A DNA stretch of 64,000 bases from a gamma proteobacterium SCGC AAA076-P13 (GCA_000384935.1 ARRA01000001.1:62001-126000), one strand, 5' to 3'; positions 16,740-25,672 are shown, counted from the first letter of the stretch. Notes: generated by a model not told the origin, from the sequence alone. Program-made: numbers and translations.

Positions 16740-17559
16740 ATGGATATTGGTATAGATTTTGGAATCACCAACACTGATTTAGTCATTGTGGATAATGGTA
16801 CTTCTACATTTCATACATTTGCATCTAAAGAGAGTATTGATACTAAGCTATTAGATACTATCTTTTCTAAATTGAATCTCACTGACTTGGAGATTGAAAA
16901 TATTGCAGTAACTGGGGGTAAATCAAGCAATCTACCAGAATCTTATAATTCAATACCCATAACAAAGGTGAATGAAGTTTTTGCTATAGGGAGTGGTGCA
17001 AAGGCAATTTATAACATCCAAGAAGATTCATATGTTGTTGTAAGTACTGGAACCGGAACTGCATGTGTAAGTTATATTAATGGGGAATTTCATCATTTAG
17101 GTGGTATTTCTTTTGGTGGTGGGACTCTTCAGGGATTATCAAATTTGCTAGTTGATACCAAAGATTCTAAAAAAATAAACAGTATGGCTTTTGATGGAGA
17201 TAAAAATAGTCTAGATATGCTTATTGGTGAAGTTGTAAATAATATTGGCTCTCTTGACCCTGACATAACTGCATCAAATTTTTTCCAAAGCAAGGGATTT
17301 AAAAAAATTCGCTGATGAAGATATAGCAGCATCTCTTATGAATATGACTGGAGAGGTAATAGGCACTGTAGCTTATTTGAATGCCTTGCTTGTTGGTGTT
17401 GATAAAGTCTATTTTGTAGGAAGAGTTTCTTTACTTGAATCCGTTACATCAGCTATAGATAAAAGATTAGAACTTGCAGGTGTTACAAGTGTATATATTG
17501 AAAATAGGGAATTTGCTAATGCAGTTGGCTCACTATCTTTTTTGAAGCCAGATAGGTAG
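16740..17559 (+). pseudogene. coaW: type II pantothenate kinase, frameshifted
   Basis: Two adjacent ORFs form one CoaW-like protein of about 272 residues, the family's usual length. The first part has the ATPase-fold start MDIGIDFGITNTDLVIV, the loop VVVSTGTGTACVSY and GGISFGGGTLQGLSNLL. It ends early at a TGA near 17313. The second part continues in the next frame with ADEDIAASLMNMTGEVIG, VYFVGR and a normal C-terminus. Deleting one A from the A7 run at 17301-17307 joins them exactly (KGFKKFADEDI). The extra base may be a real mutation, slippage-tolerated expression or an assembly error. Type II kinases are unusual in Gammaproteobacteria, which mostly use CoaA or CoaX. Confidence 0.85.
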
Positions 17560-17721
17560 ATAAAGCCTTAGATTTAATAGCTGTGATGCTCCTAGATGAG
17601 CCCCCCCCTTCTATCTTCTAAGTTACTTGAACACTAAATAGAAGGCTGCGATTTCTTTTTGTTTCTAGATTATGGCAAGATAAGTCAACCGTATTTATAA
17701 GTAGGAGTTATGTAAGGATTT

Positions 17722-17919
17722 ATGGATAGACTTGGATTAGTTATTCATTGGATTGGATTAATTGCAACTTGTTTTATGCTTGTGTTTTCTTTTTTAGACC
17801 AAAGTCAGGATGAGTTAATTATTCATCTAATTGCATCTAGTTTTCCAATTCTTATTGGCTGGATGTTTAGAGTTTTGTTGGTAGGTAAATGTAAATTGCT
17901 TCCATGGACGACATTATGA
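17722..17919 (+). CDS. small two-helix membrane protein
   Basis: A 65-residue protein with helices at about 6-24 and 33-51 and a polar turn between them (DQSQDE). It ends LIGWMFRVLLVGKCKLLPW, a pattern of Gly-Trp, basic residues and Leu-Pro-Trp that looks conserved rather than random. AAGGA precedes the ATG. It overlaps the next gene by 16 bases and may be co-transcribed with it. I cannot assign a function. Confidence 0.6.
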   Translation: MDRLGLVIHWIGLIATCFMLVFSFLDQSQDELIIHLIASSFPILIGWMFRVLLVGKCKLLPWTTL

Positions 17920-18902
17920 AAAAACTATTACTTATCCCCCTTTTACTTATTGGTTGCTCAGGGCCAACTGCGGATGCAACATCATATCTAAAAGAAACTA
18001 TTTCGTTCCCTTCAAAGAATATTTTAGGGATTGAAAATCTTTTTAATGATGATCTTAACAAGCAAGAGAGTTTAGAAGTTTTTGGCGTCCTACATTTCCC
18101 CAATAACTATAATGCAGCTCAGGCTTATCCTGTAATTGTTGCCTCTCACGGATCATCAAATTGGAGAGAGCATCATTTACAGTACATCGAGCAAATGCGA
18201 CAAGCTGATTTTATAGTTTTTGCTATGCATCCTTTTGACTCTAGGGGAGTCAATAGCACAGTCGGCAATCAGATGAATGTTACCAGCGAAACAATGATTT
18301 ACGAAATGGCTATGTCATTAAATCTATTGTGGGATGACCCAAGGTTTGATAACACCAAAATTTATTCTGCAGGCTGGAGCTTGGGTGGCACAGCAGCTCT
18401 TTTCAATGCATGGGTGCCGCTGCAACAAGCTTTAAATAAACCAGGGGCTTCATATGCAGGCTATCTCTTATGGTACCCAGGATGCTTAGCTTTGCCTGAT
18501 AATAATGACTGGGACAGTGATGTCTTTCAAATTTACATGGGGGAGGAGGATAACTATGTGCCACCAGAACCTTGTGTTGAGCTAGTATCTGAGATTAATA
18601 GTGGTGGTGGGAATGCTAAAATTACACTCTATCCGCGCTCCTTTCATTCATTTGATGGACCCAATCCATTGCGTCTGAATCCGGATGCATATAGCTGGAA
18701 TAATTGTAAATTTAAACTCAACGCTGTGACCAAGAAAGTTTATGATCCAAATAATATTAACTTAAAGTTTTCTGATCCAGCGGCTAGAGTAACCGCCTAT
18801 AGGAGTTGCGCTGTTAAAGGAGAAGTTATGGTTGGATTTAATCCGAAATATAAGAACTCCGCATTTGATGCATTGGCAAATCTCTTGCCTACTCTTCGAT
18901 AA
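17904..18902 (+). CDS. lipoprotein alpha/beta hydrolase (dienelactone hydrolase-like)
   Basis: A 332-residue hydrolase with a lipoprotein signal: MKKLLLIPLLLIGCSG gives a lipobox ending at Cys, so it is probably anchored in the periplasm. The alpha/beta hydrolase core shows YPVIVASHGSSNWREHH, the nucleophile elbow GWSLGG inside YSAGWSLGGTAAL, and the acidic and His positions around MGEEDNYVPPEPC and YPRSFHSFDG. Layout is like the dienelactone hydrolase and acetylxylan esterase groups. The start could be the second ATG (17916), which gives a cleaner signal peptide. The substrate is unknown. Confidence 0.75.
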   Translation: MDDIMKKLLLIPLLLIGCSGPTADATSYLKETISFPSKNILGIENLFNDDLNKQESLEVFGVLHFPNNYNAAQAYPVIVASHGSSNWREHHLQYIEQMRQADFIVFAMHPFDSRGVNSTVGNQMNVTSETMIYEMAMSLNLLWDDPRFDNTKIYSAGWSLGGTAALFNAWVPLQQALNKPGASYAGYLLWYPGCLALPDNNDWDSDVFQIYMGEEDNYVPPEPCVELVSEINSGGGNAKITLYPRSFHSFDGPNPLRLNPDAYSWNNCKFKLNAVTKKVYDPNNINLKFSDPAARVTAYRSCAVKGEVMVGFNPKYKNSAFDALANLLPTLR

Positions 18903-19285
18903 GGTAGGAATAGTTACCACCTCTAGAAGACTAAAACTCGTAAATACGGCGAATAGCAAACCTCTGGCTCTACAACAAGAAAGCAGTATCCAACCTGCTC
19001 AGTGCATTACTCCAGAAGAACCTATACTATATAAACAAGAGCTTCAGAGCATCTAGGTTCTTTGCCAAGATAGGCTATTTATTAGCTAGCTGTTAGTGAA
19101 TGGCTGTTACCTTTGTCTTTTTGATATATAAATTATTTCTAATAATTTACCTTACTAATTCTTTTATATTAGCTGTAGGCAAGCTTAACAACGTAAAAAA
19201 ATAAGGATATTGCAAGACATCCATATATTACCCAATTAACCCAATTATTCATTATTTTTCCCTTAACTTAAATTGTAGAGGTAAT
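18903..19285. other. intergenic stretch, mostly empty
   Basis: Apart from the possible 27-residue ORF at 19169-19252, I see no gene, tRNA or strong hairpin in this stretch. The 74-residue plus-strand ORF that enters it from the hydrolase gene has no recognisable protein features. Confidence 0.5.
19169..19252 (-). CDS. possible 27-residue membrane peptide
   Basis: The ORF reads MNNWVNWVIYGCLAISLFFYV and then VKLAYS. It has one hydrophobic helix with a polar start and a Lys at the far end. A GGGA-type ribosome site lies a few bases before the ATG. It is below the size cut of the ORF track. It is listed because similar one-helix ORFs occur in other gaps of this window; coding status is unproven. 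Confidence 0.35.
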   Translation of the reverse strand: MNNWVNWVIYGCLAISLFFYVVKLAYS

Positions 19286-20972
19286 TTAATACCCTGCTGC
19301 TTGTCCATCCTTTCTAGATTCAGAAGCGCCATAATAAACACCATCTTTTAACATAATAGCCTGATAGCCACCAAATAAACCTTTTTGATCACCTATTTTA
19401 TGACCATATTTTTTTTAGATCATTTTGTATTTTTAAATCAAAACCACTTTCAAGATTTATTTGACCCCCATCAACCATAATTTCATCTGTAGGTTGACTT
19501 GATCCTGTATGAACTATTCTTGATACGTCGCCTGCTGCCTGAAGGTTTAAATCAAAATCAATTAAGTTAATTACAATTTGGGCATGAGCTTGAGGCTGAG
19601 TTCCTCCACCCATTACACCAAAGCTAACAAAAGGTTTGCCATCTTTTGTTATGAAGGCAGGAATAATAGTATGGAAAGGTCTTTTGCCCCCCTTCAAGGC
19701 ATTCACATGATTCTCATCTAAGCTAAAAAGCTCCCCCCTATCCTGAAGCATAAATCCTGTATTTGGTGGAACCATTCCAGACCCCATACCTCTATAATTA
19801 CTTTGAATTAATGAAACCATATTGCCGTATTTATCAGCTGTTGTTAGATATATAGTATCGCCATCTTTTAGAACTCCTGCATCTAAAACATCCATTGCTT
19901 TTATAGGATCAATGAGTTTCATTCTTTTTTTGGCATATTTTTTAGAAATTAAATAATTAATATTAATATCATTAAATTTAGGGTCTGCATAGTATTTTGC
20001 TCTATCCTCAAAAGCCAATTTTTTAGCTTCCACAAAATGATGAATATACTCGCTGCTAAATAACCCCATTTTTTTTAGATCATAATTTTCTAATACATTT
20101 AAAATTTGAAGTGCTGCAATGCCTTGACCGTTTGGTGGAAGCTCCCATACGTCATAGCCTCTATAGTTAGTTGAAACAGGTTCAATCCATTCAGCATGAT
20201 AATTTGAAAGATCTTCAGCGGATAAAAACCCACCTTGTTCTTTCACAAAATCAGCCATAACTTTAGCAATACTTCCTTCATAAAAACTTTTACGTTTAGT
20301 CTTGGATATCTCTTCAAGAGTATCTGCAAGATAAGGGTTTTTAAATACATCACCTTTTACTAATATTTTGTTCTTAGGCATGTAAACGTCTTTAAAGTTT
20401 GGATATGATTTAAATCTTTTAGACGAAGAATTTAAATAAAATGCGATAGTTTCAGTTATTGGAAATCCATTTCTAGCATAGTTAATTGTTGGTAAAAATA
20501 AATCTTTAAAATCAATTGAGCCAAATTTTTCATGTAATTTTATCCACCCATCAACCACTCCAGGAACCGTAACTGGTAATGGACCATAGGATGGTATTTT
20601 TGAAAGATTGTTATCTCTAAAGTAATCGATGGTTATTTTTTCTGGAGCAGGACCGCTGGCATTTAAACCATATAGTTTTTGTGATTTTTCATCCCATAGA
20701 ATTACAAATAAATCTCCACCAATCCCGTTTCCAGTTGGTTCCATTAGACCTAATGCAATATTAGCTGCAATAGCAGCATCGATAGCATTTCCGCCGTCTT
20801 TTAAGATATCCAATCCTATTTGTGTTGCTAGAGGGTGACTCGTTGCCACCATACCGTTTTGTGCAATAACTTCAGATCGACTAGCAAAATCAACTCCAGA
20901 AACTCTATCAAAGGAATACAGGGGTGATGTTGTAATTAAAAGAGATAGTAAAAATAATTTACATTGACTCAA
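19286..20972 (-). pseudogene. ggt: gamma-glutamyltransferase, frameshifted near 3' end
   Basis: A periplasmic Ntn-hydrolase that transfers or hydrolyses gamma-glutamyl groups such as glutathione. There is a signal peptide (about 1-20), then the large-subunit pattern GMVATSHPLATQIGLDILKDGGNAIDAA and the small subunit starting at Thr373 (GDTIYLTTADKYGNMVS). NYRGMGSGMVPPNTGFMLQDRG and KRPFHTIIPAF follow. The ORF track stops at 19398, but reading past an A8 run (19409-19416) with one A removed restores the conserved end, YGHKIGDQKGLFGGYQAIMLKDG to QAAGY, stopping at 19286. Full length would be 561 residues. The break costs only about 38 residues, so some activity could remain. Confidence 0.85.
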
Positions 20973-21037
20973 AATATTCTCCTAAAAAAATATATTTATG
21001 AGATTTTAATATACCAAAAATATTACATTTAAAATAA

Positions 21038-21214
21038 TTAACTTTCTCTAATTTCTTTAAGTATTTTTAATGATTCTTCCAGCTTTAAATCCTCATCCTT
21101 AATATCATTCAACCTTGCGCTAATATGATTAATTAAATTTATATCTTTGTTTGAATTATTTTTTAAAGCCTCAAGGATTTTGGCCATCACTTCGTTATTT
21201 TTATCTGTGAGCAT
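21038..21214 (-). CDS. 58-residue helical protein downstream of PAP2
   Basis: Not in the ORF track. The product begins MLTDKNNEVMAKILEALKNN and ends LEESLKILKEIRES. It is polar and rich in Lys, Glu and Leu with heptad-like spacing, so probably helical or coiled coil. Its ATG comes two bases after the stop of the PAP2 gene, which argues for a shared transcript. No family was recognised. Confidence 0.55.
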   Translation of the reverse strand: MLTDKNNEVMAKILEALKNNSNKDINLINHISARLNDIKDEDLKLEESLKILKEIRES

Positions 21215-21216
21215 AA

Positions 21217-22089
21217 TTATGTTTTATGCACATCTATTGCAAAGCCAAAATATACCCATAATCGAGGAATAAGATATGTAACGATAATGGAAAAAAGAAT
21301 CCCTAAAATATAAACGAATAAAAAATCTATTATTCCTGTAGAGGAAAAATTACCAGCTAAATTAGTTAAAATTATCATTGCAAAAAATACAACCCCAATA
21401 CTAATGAATGATAAGCAAAGGTTTATTAACTTATTATTTATAAGATCAATATTCGAAGATCCTATATACCAACCCATCATTGCGCCTAAAAACCAAACAC
21501 TTATCTCATGACCATCGTGAGTTGGATAAAGTACATACGCTACAAGTTGGAATACTAGTATACAAATCAAAATATTTAATCTCGATAGGTTTTTAAAGAA
21601 ATTACTAGAAATCACAACATGCCAGATTAGTAAAATTAATAACCCTACCAATAATCCCAATGATACATCTTGTATATCATGAACTCCCAAATACAGCCTG
21701 CTAAAACATATTGCTAATACCAATATTAGAGCCCCCAGTGATACCCGTTTATCTTTTAATTCATATGCTAATAACCCCCAAAGCGTAACGGCTATCTGTG
21801 CATGACCACTTGGAAGGCCGTATGAGGTTCCAACTTTTGGATCAAGCATGAATTCAATTGCAGGTCTGGGATCTTGAAAATAGTCTTTTAAAAAACTGTT
21901 TATTAGTCCTGAAATAAATAACATCATTGCTACACGAGTAAATCTTGATGGTGACCAATAAAAATATCCAAAAGATATAAATAGTATTAAAAATACTGGA
22001 TAACCCATTAAGGTTATTGCCTCAAAAAAAGGAGTTAATAAAGGGCTTCTCAAAGATTCAACCCAACTAAGGTCATTCCATATATTCAT
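21217..22089 (-). CDS. PAP2-family membrane phosphatase
   Basis: A 290-residue integral membrane protein with about eight helices. The three-part phosphatidic acid phosphatase type 2 signature is present: KDYFQDPRP, then PSGHAQIAV, then SRLYLGVHDIQDV, supplying the catalytic His pair and phosphate-binding Lys/Arg. Such enzymes remove phosphate from lipid substrates such as phosphatidate or undecaprenyl pyrophosphate. The length, with extra C-terminal helices, resembles the larger bacterial PAP2 proteins (sphingosine-1-phosphate phosphatase-like). The exact substrate cannot be told. The 58-residue gene follows in the same operon. Confidence 0.85.
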   Translation of the reverse strand: MNIWNDLSWVESLRSPLLTPFFEAITLMGYPVFLILFISFGYFYWSPSRFTRVAMMLFISGLINSFLKDYFQDPRPAIEFMLDPKVGTSYGLPSGHAQIAVTLWGLLAYELKDKRVSLGALILVLAICFSRLYLGVHDIQDVSLGLLVGLLILLIWHVVISSNFFKNLSRLNILICILVFQLVAYVLYPTHDGHEISVWFLGAMMGWYIGSSNIDLINNKLINLCLSFISIGVVFFAMIILTNLAGNFSSTGIIDFLFVYILGILFSIIVTYLIPRLWVYFGFAIDVHKT

Positions 22090-22226
22090 GAAAATATTAT
22101 GAACTAGTTCTATTTTGAATCATATTGAATTATTCATGAGCATTTTTAATATTCTGTTATTTGCAAATGCTTATAGATACAAATTAAGTATCATGTAATA
22201 TAGTTTTTATAAAATAGAGAAATATT

Positions 22227-23441
22227 ATGAATTATAAAATTAGCGATCAGGCAATAGAGCTCAATGCAAAACTAGAAGTTTTCATGGAGCAATATATTTA
22301 CCCTCATGAAAAAGACTACGATGAATTTACGTCTAATCAAGATAATCTTTGGCAATATCCAGATTGGTATGAGGGTTTAAAAAATGAAGCAAAAAAACAA
22401 GACCTTTGGAATTTATTCTTACCCAAAGAATACACACCATGGAGTCCCGGCCTTACCAATGTAGAGATAGCTTTATTATTTGAAACAATGTCTAGAGCAC
22501 CATGGAGTCAACAGATTTTTAATTGTAACGCCCCAGATAGAGGGAATATGGAAGTTCTAGCAAAGTATGGAACACCCGAACAACAAAAAGAATGGTTAGA
22601 CCCCCTATTAGCTGGAGAAATTAGATCTGCATATGCAATGACAGAACCTGATGTTGCCTCATCAGATGCAACAAATATGGAATTAGAAATTCTAAGGGAT
22701 GGTGACGAGTATGTTCTTAATGGTAGGAAATGGTGGACTACTAATGTTATTACTCCAAAATGTAAATTGATGCTAGTAATGGGCAAATCTAATCCTGGGA
22801 ATTCACGTCATACTCAACACTCTACAATCTTAGTCCCAACTGACACGCCTGGTGTAGAAATTGTTAGATCATTAAGAGTTCTAGGTGAATACCATTCACC
22901 TGGAGGCGAAGGAGACGTGGTTTTTAAAAATGTGAGAGTACCTGTTTCAAACCTAATTTTAGGAGAAGGACGAGGCTTTGAGATAGCTCAAGGCAGATTG
23001 GGACCAGGACGTTTCCAATATGCCATGATGTTTGTTGGAATGGCGCAGAGGAGCTTAGAATTAATGTGTGAAAGAGCACAAAGCAGAGTAGCCTTTGGTG
23101 AGGAATTGAGTAAAAAAACAAGTGTTCAGCATGAGATAGCTAGGAGTAGGTGTGATATTGAGCAATGCAGGCTTTTAGTAATGGCTGCAGCAGAGAAAAT
23201 GGATGAGCATGGAATAGATGCGGCAAGAGACTACATATCTATGCTTAAAATTGTTGCTCCAAAAATGTGTGAAGATGTTTCAAGTAGAGCAATACAAATC
23301 TTTGGTGGAATGGGAGTTAGCCAAGACACGCCTCTTGGACATTTTTTTACCACAAGTAGATTTTGCAGGATTGCAGATGGGCCAGACGAAGTCCATATGT
23401 CACAATTAGCAAAACTCACCATGAGATCGTTGAACAAATAG
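22227..23441 (+). CDS. acyl-CoA dehydrogenase
   Basis: A 404-residue FAD enzyme that forms the alpha-beta double bond in acyl-CoA. It has the family's three-domain layout. YAMTEPDVASSDATNMELEI is the flavin and substrate loop, GRKWWTTNV the middle beta domain, and QIFGGMGVSQDTPLGHFFTTSRFCRIADGPDEVH the C-terminal helical domain. Glu in ADGPDEVH is at the place of the catalytic base in the larger long-chain/ACAD10-11-like group. It stands alone, with a terminator right after it. Chain-length preference is not predictable. Confidence 0.88.
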   Translation: MNYKISDQAIELNAKLEVFMEQYIYPHEKDYDEFTSNQDNLWQYPDWYEGLKNEAKKQDLWNLFLPKEYTPWSPGLTNVEIALLFETMSRAPWSQQIFNCNAPDRGNMEVLAKYGTPEQQKEWLDPLLAGEIRSAYAMTEPDVASSDATNMELEILRDGDEYVLNGRKWWTTNVITPKCKLMLVMGKSNPGNSRHTQHSTILVPTDTPGVEIVRSLRVLGEYHSPGGEGDVVFKNVRVPVSNLILGEGRGFEIAQGRLGPGRFQYAMMFVGMAQRSLELMCERAQSRVAFGEELSKKTSVQHEIARSRCDIEQCRLLVMAAAEKMDEHGIDAARDYISMLKIVAPKMCEDVSSRAIQIFGGMGVSQDTPLGHFFTTSRFCRIADGPDEVHMSQLAKLTMRSLNK

Positions 23442-23459
23442 CTCAGATTTGATTTTTAT

Positions 23460-23486
23460 AAAAGGGAGTAATAGCTCCCTTTTTAT
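23460..23486 (+). terminator. terminator after acyl-CoA dehydrogenase
   Basis: AAAGGGAG-TAATAG-CTCCCTTT stem-loop followed by a T run, 19 bases after the stop codon. Its A tract could let it act on the minus strand too, ending the DmdA-like transcript. Confidence 0.85.
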
Positions 23487-23501
23487 TTATAAAGTATCTA
23501 A

Positions 23502-23666
23502 TTATTTATTTAAAATAGGTTCTGGCTGCCATAGCTCGAATGGATTACCTTTAGCATCTGAGTCCTTAGAATAGCCATTAAAATATATAAGCCTACCCTT
23601 TCTATCTTTCTTTGAGTCCCCTATAGACCAAACTTTTTTGATATTTTTTTTAGTATAATTTTTCAA
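23502..23666 (-). CDS. 54-residue hypothetical protein, TTG start
   Basis: The ORF reads KNYTKKNIKKVWSIGDSKKD, continues RKGRLIYFNGYSKDSDAKG and ends NPFELWQPEPILNK. It is basic, soluble and without a signal. The only sensible start is a TTG with GAGG about nine bases upstream. It begins 24 bases after the DmdA-like gene, so a shared transcript is likely. The mix of Trp, Gly and charged residues looks like real protein rather than random A/T-rich translation. No family was recognised. Confidence 0.5.
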   Translation of the reverse strand: MKNYTKKNIKKVWSIGDSKKDRKGRLIYFNGYSKDSDAKGNPFELWQPEPILNK

Positions 23667-23690
23667 TAGAAAATACCTCAATTCCTGCTG

Positions 23691-24833
23691 TTAAGCCTTA
23701 GTTAAGCTCTTGTTAGGGTCATAAAATGGCTTTTCAGTAATGACAGCATGTAATTTTTTTATGCCATTATCAATGCTTAATTCTTGACCAATATTTGAAT
23801 AATCTATTTGTACCATGCCAAGAGCTATATTTTTATCTAGCCTTGGCGAATAAACAGCTGAAGTAACTTTACCAACAAGACTATCGTTTACATATATGTT
23901 CCAAAATCTAGTATTTGGACCAGGCATTGGATCATCATCAATGATAATTCCAACCTGTTTTCTTTTAATGCCTTTGTTCAAGATGCTAATTAATGCATCT
24001 TTACCAACAAAATCAAAAACCTTATCTAAATCTATAAACTTATCTAAACCAAGCTCAAGAGGATTTGTATTAATTGTCATGTCAGCATGATAAGAGAGCA
24101 TTCCACCTTCGATTCTTCTAATTGTAGAGGTATGTCCAGGCCTTAACCCCATTGGTTCACCTAACTTCATAAGATGATTATAAAGATCATTACCTTGAGT
24201 AGAATTTAATAAAAATATCTCATAGCCAAGCTCACTAGACCAGCCAGTCCTTGATATGACTAAATCAATTCCATTTAAGGTAAACCTATTAAACCAATAA
24301 TATTTAAGATCTAAAATTTTATTACCAAAAACTTTAACCATGATATCTCTAGATTTTGGCCCTTGGAGTTGCAGAGGAGAAACATCAGGTTCTGATATTT
24401 CAACATCATATTTAGAGTTTACTGCTAAGCCTTGAGCCCAGAATAAAACATCACTATCTGCAAGTGAAAACCAATAACACTCCTCTTCTACTTTTAATAA
24501 AATCGGGTCATTTAGAACGCCGCCTTTTTGATTGATCAAAATAACATATTTACATTGACCTATTTTCATTTGTGATAAATCACGAGGTGTCATCATTTGA
24601 ACAAACTTTGATGCATCTGGTCCTTTTATCTGAACTTGTCTCTCAACAGCTACATCACAAAGAATGGCATCATTTATTAGGCTCCAAAAATTTTCTTCTG
24701 GATTTCCAAAATCTCTAGGAATATACATATGATTGTATACAGAGAAATCTTTTGCGCCCCACTTTACAGTTGCATCAAAAAAAGGGCTTTTTCTTATCTG
24801 CGTTCCAAAACCAAAATCATTCGAATTAGACAC
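23691..24833 (-). CDS. GcvT-family methyltransferase resembling DMSP demethylase DmdA
   Basis: A 380-residue tetrahydrofolate-dependent aminomethyltransferase-fold protein. Its order of segments tracks DmdA of marine bacteria as I recall it: YNHMYIPRDFG, VERQVQIKGPDASKFVQMMTPRDLS, LNDPILLKV, WFSLADSDVLFWAQGLA, VEISEPDVSPLQLQGPKS and RRIEGGMLSYHADMT. DmdA moves a methyl from dimethylsulfoniopropionate to tetrahydrofolate. Close non-DmdA paralogues share much of this pattern, so only a tree can decide. The ORF track starts at a TTG; GAGG is better spaced to the GTG at 24833, chosen here. A BCCT transporter gene lies about 6 kb away but not in the same operon. Confidence 0.75.
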   Translation of the reverse strand: MSNSNDFGFGTQIRKSPFFDATVKWGAKDFSVYNHMYIPRDFGNPEENFWSLINDAILCDVAVERQVQIKGPDASKFVQMMTPRDLSQMKIGQCKYVILINQKGGVLNDPILLKVEEECYWFSLADSDVLFWAQGLAVNSKYDVEISEPDVSPLQLQGPKSRDIMVKVFGNKILDLKYYWFNRFTLNGIDLVISRTGWSSELGYEIFLLNSTQGNDLYNHLMKLGEPMGLRPGHTSTIRRIEGGMLSYHADMTINTNPLELGLDKFIDLDKVFDFVGKDALISILNKGIKRKQVGIIIDDDPMPGPNTRFWNIYVNDSLVGKVTSAVYSPRLDKNIALGMVQIDYSNIGQELSIDNGIKKLHAVITEKPFYDPNKSLTKA

Positions 24834-24921
24834 CAATACCTCAACTCTTAATAAATTACTTTTAACATTAATGCCCTTTTAAAAAATATTCAATCAAAAT
24901 ATAAGATGCTAAAATTGTTAT

Positions 24922-25260
24922 ATGAAATCTTATCTTAAATTATCCATTCTCTTTTTAACATTTAATCTATACGCAGAATTTGATATAAAATGTTCTATTC
25001 TTTTAACAAAAAGACTTCAATCAACCGAAGATGCGTACAAAGATGCTCTTAATAAGATCAAACAGTGCAGTCAGTATGACATTTTATCAGTCACTAGTTT
25101 TCTAGAAATGCCGGTTAGTAAAATATATATTACCGATATAATCCAAACATACTGCATGTTTGATCATGAAATTATTACTTTGATTGATTCAAATACAAGT
25201 AATTTAAGCTGTGTTCACAGAGGAACAGCTCGTTCAGAAAGAAAGTTTTTAAAAGAATAG
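24922..25260 (+). CDS. secreted hypothetical protein with four cysteines
   Basis: A 112-residue protein with an N-terminal signal peptide (MKSYLKLSILFLTFNLYA, cleavage before EFDIKC). The mature part has Cys in DIKCSILL, KQCSQYD, TYCMFDH and LSCVHRG, enough for two disulfides in the periplasm. It ends in a basic tail. It stands alone, divergent from the DmdA-like gene. No family was recognised. Confidence 0.6.
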   Translation: MKSYLKLSILFLTFNLYAEFDIKCSILLTKRLQSTEDAYKDALNKIKQCSQYDILSVTSFLEMPVSKIYITDIIQTYCMFDHEIITLIDSNTSNLSCVHRGTARSERKFLKE

Positions 25261-25291
25261 CAGAACCTATTAAAGCCCTGCTATTAAAGAA

Positions 25292-25672
25292 TTAAGAATA
25301 TAAATTACATCCCATACAAACTAGCACAATAACAGATGGCAACCATATAACTGGTCGGACCATTTTAAACCTGTAAAGATCTAAAACTGCACCAAAAAGA
25401 TAAACAACCCTGAGGCCAAACCAAGTTTGAGCTAACATTAAATTATCTACATCCTGTATAACGGACAAGATAGCAAACACTAGAAAAACTGGTAGCGATT
25501 GTCTTAAATTGTCAGATGCAAGAACCATTCTTGAGGATAGAGCTGTTAAATTTGAAGTATCTCCATCTGTATAAGTCCACTGAACAAAAGGAACCTTGTG
25601 CAAAGAAAAGCTCATCTTAAAAAATAAATGAAGGATATAGAACATACCCACACATATAATCAAATCTATCAT
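25292..25672 (-). CDS. MAPEG-family membrane protein
   Basis: A 126-residue protein with four helices. The segment SSRMVLASDNLRQSLPVFLVFAI resembles the helix-2 pattern of MAPEG proteins (R...RA..N..E..P.F), though Gln replaces the usual Glu near Leu-Pro. LRVVYLFGAVLDLYRFKMVRPVIW fits the later helices. MAPEG proteins include glutathione transferases and related membrane enzymes; bacterial members are mostly uncharacterised. GGGAG lies before the ATG. It is probably a single gene. Confidence 0.75.
   Translation of the reverse strand: MIDLIICVGMFYILHLFFKMSFSLHKVPFVQWTYTDGDTSNLTALSSRMVLASDNLRQSLPVFLVFAILSVIQDVDNLMLAQTWFGLRVVYLFGAVLDLYRFKMVRPVIWLPSVIVLVCMGCNLYS

Noticed and set aside
17129-17332. 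Minus-strand ORF across the pantothenate kinase
   Set aside because: Shadow of the kinase; the frameshifted kinase explains the conserved sequence.
17601-17608. C8 run after the pantothenate kinase, as a phase-variable tract
   Set aside because: It is in a non-coding stretch with no promoter or gene start that it would switch clearly; noted only as a homopolymer prone to error.
18832-19056. 74-residue plus-strand ORF after the lipoprotein hydrolase
   Set aside because: It overlaps the hydrolase in another frame for its first third and shows no recognisable features.
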